From assembly GCA_013314735.1 (NCBI GenBank), contig JABUFD010000001.1:558001-622000 (forward strand): a stretch of 64,000 nucleotides of DNA. The letters are read 5' to 3'. Shown here piece after piece: positions 60,101-64,000 of the stretch; position 1 is the first letter of the stretch, and each line of letters opens with the position of its first letter. The notes under the pieces were generated by a model, which worked only from the letters and a program-made list of their open reading frames with translations, was not told the origin of the DNA and did not search any database. The DNA comes from Anaerolineae bacterium. GTDB taxonomy: Bacteria; Chloroflexota; Anaerolineae; Anaerolineales; Anaerolineaceae. The position numbers were made by a program, and so were the translations under genes.

Positions 60101-61303
60101 ATGGATTCACAATACTATATCGACCTCGAGAATCAATTCGGAGCCCAGAATTACCATCCTCTGGATGTGGTGCTGACACGTGGAGAAGGCGTGTGGGTGT
60201 ATGACGCTGAAGGAAACCGTTACCTGGATTGCCTGAGCGCGTATTCAGCGGTCAGTCAGGGGCATGTTCATCCCAAAATCCTGGATACCCTGGTGTCCCA
60301 GGCCAGGCAACTTACTCTGACATCCCGCGCATTCCGCAATGACCAGTTTTCGCTGCTACTGAAGGAAATTTCCCAGCTGACCGGTTATGAGATGGCGCTG
60401 ATGATGAACAGCGGAGCAGAGGCGGTAGAAACCGCGATTAAGGCAGCCCGTAAATGGGGCTATGTTACCAAAGGAATTCCCCGCTACCAGGCCGAGATCA
60501 TTGTGGCAGAAGGTAATTTTCACGGTCGCACGACCACTGCCATCTCGATGTCAACCGAACCCGCGTACCGATTTGATTTCGGGCCATTCACCCCGGGTTT
60601 TGTGACTGTGCCATACGATAATCCTGAAGCGCTGCGCAGTGCAGTCAACGAGAACACCGCAGCGATTTTAATTGAGCCGATCCAGGGCGAGAATGGGATC
60701 AACATCCCGCAGCCGGGCTACCTGCGGTTTGTGCGGAATTTTTGTGACCAGAACAACATCCTCTTCATTGCGGATGAGATCCAGACCGGCCTGGGAAGGA
60801 CCGGGACGTTATTCGCCTGTGACCATGAAAACGTCCGCCCGGACATCATGATTGTGGGAAAGGCATTGTCCGGTGGTTTCTACCCGGTTTCGGGGATCCT
60901 GGCGGATCGCCCGGTACTGGGTTTGATCCAACCCGGTGAGCATGGATCGACATTTGGTGGCAATCCACTGGGATCGGCAATCGCTAGAACAGCATTGCAG
61001 GTCCTGGTAGATGAGGATATGGTTGGCAATTCGCAACGGTTGGGTGAGTATTTCCTTGGACGGTTACAACGGATTGAATCAGGGCATATCCAGGAAGTGC
61101 GCGGTAGAGGACTGTTTATCGCGGTGGAATTAAAAGAGAGTTCCGGCGGGGCGAGGCGTTTTTGCGAAGCACTGCAAATGGAAGGTATCCTCGCCAAGGA
61201 AACCCACTCCACCGTGATCCGTTTTGCACCACCGCTGATCATTGATCAAGCCACAATAGATTGGGCGGTCCCCCGTATTGATAAGGTGCTGATGATGGAT
61301 TGA
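60101..61303 (+). CDS. rocD: Ornithine aminotransferase
   Basis: This PLP enzyme of aminotransferase class III moves the delta-amino group of ornithine to 2-oxoglutarate, giving glutamate semialdehyde. NYHPLDVVLTRGEGVWVYD, MMNSGAEAVETAIKAARKWGY, NFHGRTTTAISMS, LFIADEIQTGLGRTG, the PLP lysine in IVGKALSGGFYPVSG and STFGGNPLGSAIA all fit RocD rather than ArgD. It has 400 residues. The ATG at 60101 has AAGGAG six bases upstream; 60095 is an alternative. Gap to argF is 20 bases, so co-transcribed. Confidence 0.92.
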   Translation: MDSQYYIDLENQFGAQNYHPLDVVLTRGEGVWVYDAEGNRYLDCLSAYSAVSQGHVHPKILDTLVSQARQLTLTSRAFRNDQFSLLLKEISQLTGYEMALMMNSGAEAVETAIKAARKWGYVTKGIPRYQAEIIVAEGNFHGRTTTAISMSTEPAYRFDFGPFTPGFVTVPYDNPEALRSAVNENTAAILIEPIQGENGINIPQPGYLRFVRNFCDQNNILFIADEIQTGLGRTGTLFACDHENVRPDIMIVGKALSGGFYPVSGILADRPVLGLIQPGEHGSTFGGNPLGSAIARTALQVLVDEDMVGNSQRLGEYFLGRLQRIESGHIQEVRGRGLFIAVELKESSGGARRFCEALQMEGILAKETHSTVIRFAPPLIIDQATIDWAVPRIDKVLMMD

Positions 61304-61318
61304 GATTTGATCCTCATT

Positions 61319-61362
61319 TAGACGAAATCGAACCGGCTACGAACGCGGTTCGATTTCGTCTA
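61319..61362. terminator. Perfect 17-bp hairpin between convergent genes
   Basis: TAGACGAAATCGAACCG (61319-61335) pairs with its exact complement at 61346-61362 around a 10-base loop. Its right arm contains the stop codon of the minus-strand gene (61360-61362). There is no T-run, so it is either a Rho-aided terminator or a 3'-end protector. Confidence 0.6.
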
Positions 61363-62079
61363 GCATTGGGGGGGCCGGTTTGAGTGATTCGCTTCTGGAT
61401 CATACAACATTTCGATCTGTTCCATAATGTGGCGTACCAACCGTTTTTTTTCCTGCTCATAAGGTTGGTTTGGATCGAATTGGACTGCCGCACCAACAGC
61501 TATTGCAGGCAGGTTGGGATTGATAGCTACCGGTACGATACGCAGGGACTCCCGCAATTCCCGGAAATATTGCCGGGCGAGGTATAAAAACCCGGTGTTT
61601 AATGTAAATATGTGCTGAAAGCCTTCTGCCGTTACTCCTTTCTGTTCCGGGAAGATTAACAGGTTCTGGCGGTTTTTCAGTGCTTGCATGCTGAGATGAA
61701 AGGTATCTTTGATCCGGTACTGATTCTGGTAAACCGGGATTGGATCAGTACTGTTCATTACATTTTCGATCAGCGGTGCCAATAAACTCGCATATAAACG
61801 GCTGAGCCTGGTGTCCAACTGGAGCCTTCCTGCAAAAAAAGTTTCTGCCACGTACTCAATGATCGCATCTTTTTCCAGCATTTTATCGATGATCCAGGGC
61901 CTGCAAGGGACGGGGAAGTAGGTATCCATCAGGATCGGCCCGGCCAGCCGTTCATGGTTGGCAACAAACAACTGTGGCGTTTCGGTTTCAAATTCAAATC
62001 CGTCAGGCAGGTAAATGCGTGGTTTTTTGGAAAATAGCCGGATCAGGGTGGAGACTATTTTGTAAGCCAGAGTTTTCAA
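61360..62079 (-). CDS. PlsC-like acyltransferase-fold protein
   Basis: This 239-residue protein resembles glycerolipid acyltransferases: QLFVANHERLAGPILMD (NHxxxxD motif, but without the Asp in place), LLIFPEQKGVTAEG (the FPEGTR region, altered), and LRIVPVAINP (the VPVxI block). The degenerate HX4D motif casts doubt on normal catalysis. I chose a TTG at 62079, five bases after GGAAAGGAG. A longer frame to 62112 overlaps a TATAAT box. Function in phospholipid synthesis is plausible, not proven. Confidence 0.62.
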   Translation of the reverse strand: MKTLAYKIVSTLIRLFSKKPRIYLPDGFEFETETPQLFVANHERLAGPILMDTYFPVPCRPWIIDKMLEKDAIIEYVAETFFAGRLQLDTRLSRLYASLLAPLIENVMNSTDPIPVYQNQYRIKDTFHLSMQALKNRQNLLIFPEQKGVTAEGFQHIFTLNTGFLYLARQYFRELRESLRIVPVAINPNLPAIAVGAAVQFDPNQPYEQEKKRLVRHIMEQIEMLYDPEANHSNRPPQC

Positions 62080-62183
62080 TGCAGCTCCTTTCCATAAAGC
62101 CAATCTTCCCAATAAATTATAAAGGCATGGACGATCGTTACCAACAGGAGGAAAGCTTGAAAATGAGGGTCAAGCAGATTCGT

Positions 62184-62211
62184 TTGAGCTCTGAAAAGAA
62201 AAAGGTATACT
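62184..62211 (+). promoter_or_regulatory. Promoter of pyk
   Basis: TTGAGC (62184-62189), 16 bases, TATACT (62206-62211), about 27 bases before the Shine-Dalgarno site GGAGGAG. Confidence 0.6.
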
Positions 62212-62244
62212 TAATCCAATGCGAGTCTTTCGGAGGAGTACGCA

Positions 62245-63705
62245 ATGCAAAGAAAAGCGAAAATCGTAGCTACCATCGGGCCAGCCAGTGATACACCCGA
62301 ACGGTTGAAGACATTGATCCATGCTGGAATGGATGTTGCCAGACTCAATTTCTCACATGGCACCCACGAAGAACATGCCCAGAAAATTCATTTGCTGCGG
62401 CAGCTCTCGGAAGAGACACACAAACCCATCACTATTTTGCAGGATTTGCAGGGTCCCAAACTACGGGTAGGCAGATTGCCGGTGGGTGGGATAGAGCTGA
62501 TCGCAGGACAGACGGTGGTCTTGAATTCGATTGACCCGGATGATGAAGCAGAACTTATGTACAGTCAGGAACGGGTAGTGATACCGCTGACAGTGCCTGA
62601 CCTGGCCAGTGCTGTCAGCCCTGGCAACCGGATTTTAATGGATGATGGTAACCTGGAATTGGTTGTCACCGGGACTGAAAAGGACGATGTTTGGACACAG
62701 GTGGAAGTGGGTGGTTTGTTGACCTCGCATAAAGGGGTGAATTTACCCGGCGCGAAGTTGAGTATCCCCAGCATCACCGACAAAGATAAGGCTGATCTGC
62801 GCTTTGGCCTGGCCGAAGGCGTCGACCTTGTGGCGATTTCTTTTGTGAGTACTGCGGAAGATATCCTGGCGGTCAAAGCCCTGGTAAAGGAATATGCACC
62901 TGACCGGCAGGCGGTGCCGATTGTGGCAAAGTTGGAGCGGCCGGAAGCGATTGACCATTTGGAAGAGATCATGAAAGTAACCGATGGGGTGATGGTGGCA
63001 CGCGGCGACCTGGGGGTGGAAACGTCAGCTGCCTCCGTGCCAATCATGCAGAAACGCATTATCGAGATGGCTGCCAAGTACAATCGGTTCGTGATCACAG
63101 CCACCCAGATGCTGGATTCGATGATCCACAATCCACGGCCAACACGCGCAGAGGCGTCTGATGTTGCCAACGCCGTGTTTGATGGAACCGATGCCGTGAT
63201 GCTCTCCGGTGAAACCGCAACAGGGAAATTCCCTGTGAAAAGTATTCAGTATATGGATGAAATCGTGCGGGAAGCAGAGCTGAACTACCAGCGGTGGGGC
63301 CATGCTGTCAATCAGCAGCCAGCCAGTGAACTGGATGCGCTGGCCCTGGCTCGCGCCGCACTTGCTCTGGCACGTGACACGAATGTCTCCGCGATCGCGG
63401 TTTTCACCCGCTCAGGCAAAACGGCCTTACTGGTTTCCAAGGTCCGTCCGGATGTTCCGATCTTCGCTTTCACCCCGGACCCGCAGGTGTACCAGCGCAT
63501 GGGAGTGTATTGGGGCATCAAGCCATTCTTGATCCCATTTGCCACCAGTGTCAAATCGATGGTTTCCTACGTGGAAACGAGCGTCATTGCGCAGACATCA
63601 TTAACCCCCGGACAACAAATGGTGATCATTTCAGGTTACCCGGTCGGTGCATTTAAGCCCGCCAACCTGGCACTGTTGCATACCATTGGAGAAGAATTGG
63701 GATGA
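62245..63705 (+). CDS. pyk: Pyruvate kinase
   Basis: The enzyme converts phosphoenolpyruvate and ADP to pyruvate and ATP. It has 486 residues with all family blocks: KAKIVATIGPASDTPERL, GMDVARLNFSHGTHEEH, DLQGPKLRVG, the B-domain, the catalytic region ISFVSTAEDIL, MVARGDLGVE, the ATQMLDSMIHNPRPTRAEASD signature and the C-terminal allosteric domain (NVSAIAVFTRSGKTA). SD CGGAGGAGTACGC. It stands alone; glycerate kinase at 49.7 kb feeds the same part of glycolysis. Confidence 0.96.
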   Translation: MQRKAKIVATIGPASDTPERLKTLIHAGMDVARLNFSHGTHEEHAQKIHLLRQLSEETHKPITILQDLQGPKLRVGRLPVGGIELIAGQTVVLNSIDPDDEAELMYSQERVVIPLTVPDLASAVSPGNRILMDDGNLELVVTGTEKDDVWTQVEVGGLLTSHKGVNLPGAKLSIPSITDKDKADLRFGLAEGVDLVAISFVSTAEDILAVKALVKEYAPDRQAVPIVAKLERPEAIDHLEEIMKVTDGVMVARGDLGVETSAASVPIMQKRIIEMAAKYNRFVITATQMLDSMIHNPRPTRAEASDVANAVFDGTDAVMLSGETATGKFPVKSIQYMDEIVREAELNYQRWGHAVNQQPASELDALALARAALALARDTNVSAIAVFTRSGKTALLVSKVRPDVPIFAFTPDPQVYQRMGVYWGIKPFLIPFATSVKSMVSYVETSVIAQTSLTPGQQMVIISGYPVGAFKPANLALLHTIGEELG

Positions 63706-63719
63706 TTCCTGCCTGAGGC

Positions 63720-64000
63720 TCAGGCAGACGCTTTTAGAATTGTAACAGCGGCATTGGCCAGAACGGCTGCGCCGATGGGAAGCGCGTCCTCGTCAAAATC
63801 GAAGCGTGGATGATGGTGCGGGTAATTTACCCCTTTATCCGGGTTGGCTGAACCCAGGAAGAAGAAGCATCCTGGTGCTTCATTGAGCCAGATCGACATA
63901 TCCTCAGACCCCATGGTCTGGTGTTTTTGGTCAATGATTGCGTCCGGGAGTAATTCCAGTGCAGCATCACGCGTGAGACGGGCGATGCGTTCATCATTCG
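63720..64000 (-). CDS. M20-family amidohydrolase/peptidase, C-terminal part (cut by window edge)
   Basis: The minus-strand frame is open from the window edge to a TGA at 63720. The residues fit the end of an M20D/aminoacylase-type protein: TMGSEDMSIWLNEAPGC (the MGSEDF metal-binding block), FFLGSANP, then HHHPRFDFDEDALPIGAAVLA (the last catalytic His and the typical tail). About 93 residues are visible. A short hairpin (63709-63726) spans the stop codon and separates it from pyk. The substrate is likely an N-acyl or aminobenzoyl amino acid. Confidence 0.82.
   Translation of the reverse strand, partial: NDERIARLTRDAALELLPDAIIDQKHQTMGSEDMSIWLNEAPGCFFFLGSANPDKGVNYPHHHPRFDFDEDALPIGAAVLANAAVTILKASA

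Noticed and set aside
1-64000. tRNA, rRNA, CRISPR arrays, insertion sequences, phage genes
   Set aside because: No cloverleaf, rRNA core sequence, regularly spaced direct repeats, transposase or integrase motif was seen on either strand.

Overview
The window looks like a chromosomal segment of an Anaerolineae-type member of the Chloroflexota. This is inferred from gene content and style, not from a search. Archaea-like items (a HerA-NurA pair, a RIO1-type kinase, a fused ADP-forming acyl-CoA synthetase) sit beside bacterial housekeeping genes (polA, mutS, ftsK, rplS, fmt). There is also a lipoprotein with LGFP-like repeats, LysM/M23 envelope proteins, and strong AGGAGG-type ribosome binding sites mixed with apparently leaderless starts. 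I see no rRNA, tRNA, CRISPR array, insertion sequence or prophage. Coding density is high and nearly all genes are intact; only the two edge genes are cut.

Layout. 1-3.6 kb: a cut TPR gene, RNase Z, a class-I glutamine amidotransferase-like hydrolase with glutamate racemase, and ribosomal protein L19 behind a possibly structured leader. 3.9-7.2 kb: an M23 peptidase-like protein, a soluble GAF-PAS histidine kinase and a divergent metallo-beta-lactamase-fold protein. 7.3-14.8 kb: a tight run of sbcD, a CNNM/CBS membrane protein, sbcC and two GT4 glycosyltransferases. 14.7-15.7 kb: a convergent lipoprotein. 15.9-19.5 kb: nurA, a stand-alone HAS-barrel-like gene and herA. 19.5-23.2 kb (minus strand): a multi-pass membrane protein, xseA, xseB and a DUF212 phosphatase-like gene. 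23.2-26.6 kb: nucleoside phosphorylase, MFS transporter, a miniature transcription unit with a 20-codon ORF, and a RIO kinase.

26.7-31.5 kb: lipA, rsmI, rsmE and ftsK. 31.6-38.4 kb: polA, a large TPR protein, an ECF sigma factor and its probable membrane anti-sigma factor in one direction. 38.5-46.5 kb: L25/Ctc, an Old-Yellow-Enzyme-type oxidoreductase, fmt, a PanE-type reductase, a GH13 glycosidase and mutS. 46.5-54 kb: a small hypothetical gene, a PspC protein, ADP-forming acyl-CoA synthetase, glycerate 2-kinase, htpG and a UroD-family protein. 54.1-64 kb: a corrinoid adenosyltransferase, a LysM/degenerate M23 protein, a TIM-barrel glycosidase-like protein, a divergent RsmI paralogue, argF, an ornithine aminotransferase, a PlsC-like protein, pyk and the end of an M20 peptidase.

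Themes. DNA processing genes are unusually dense (SbcCD, NurA-HerA, exonuclease VII, Pol I, FtsK, MutS within 40 kb). Several promoters place the -10 box exactly 6 bases before the ATG, which predicts leaderless mRNAs for ftsK, fmt, mutS and a membrane protein. Convergent gene pairs end either in perfect hairpins or in palindromic stop codons shared by both genes. The two most promising items are the three-gene NurA / HAS-barrel / HerA module and the self-contained 20-codon transcription unit at 25.29-25.45 kb.
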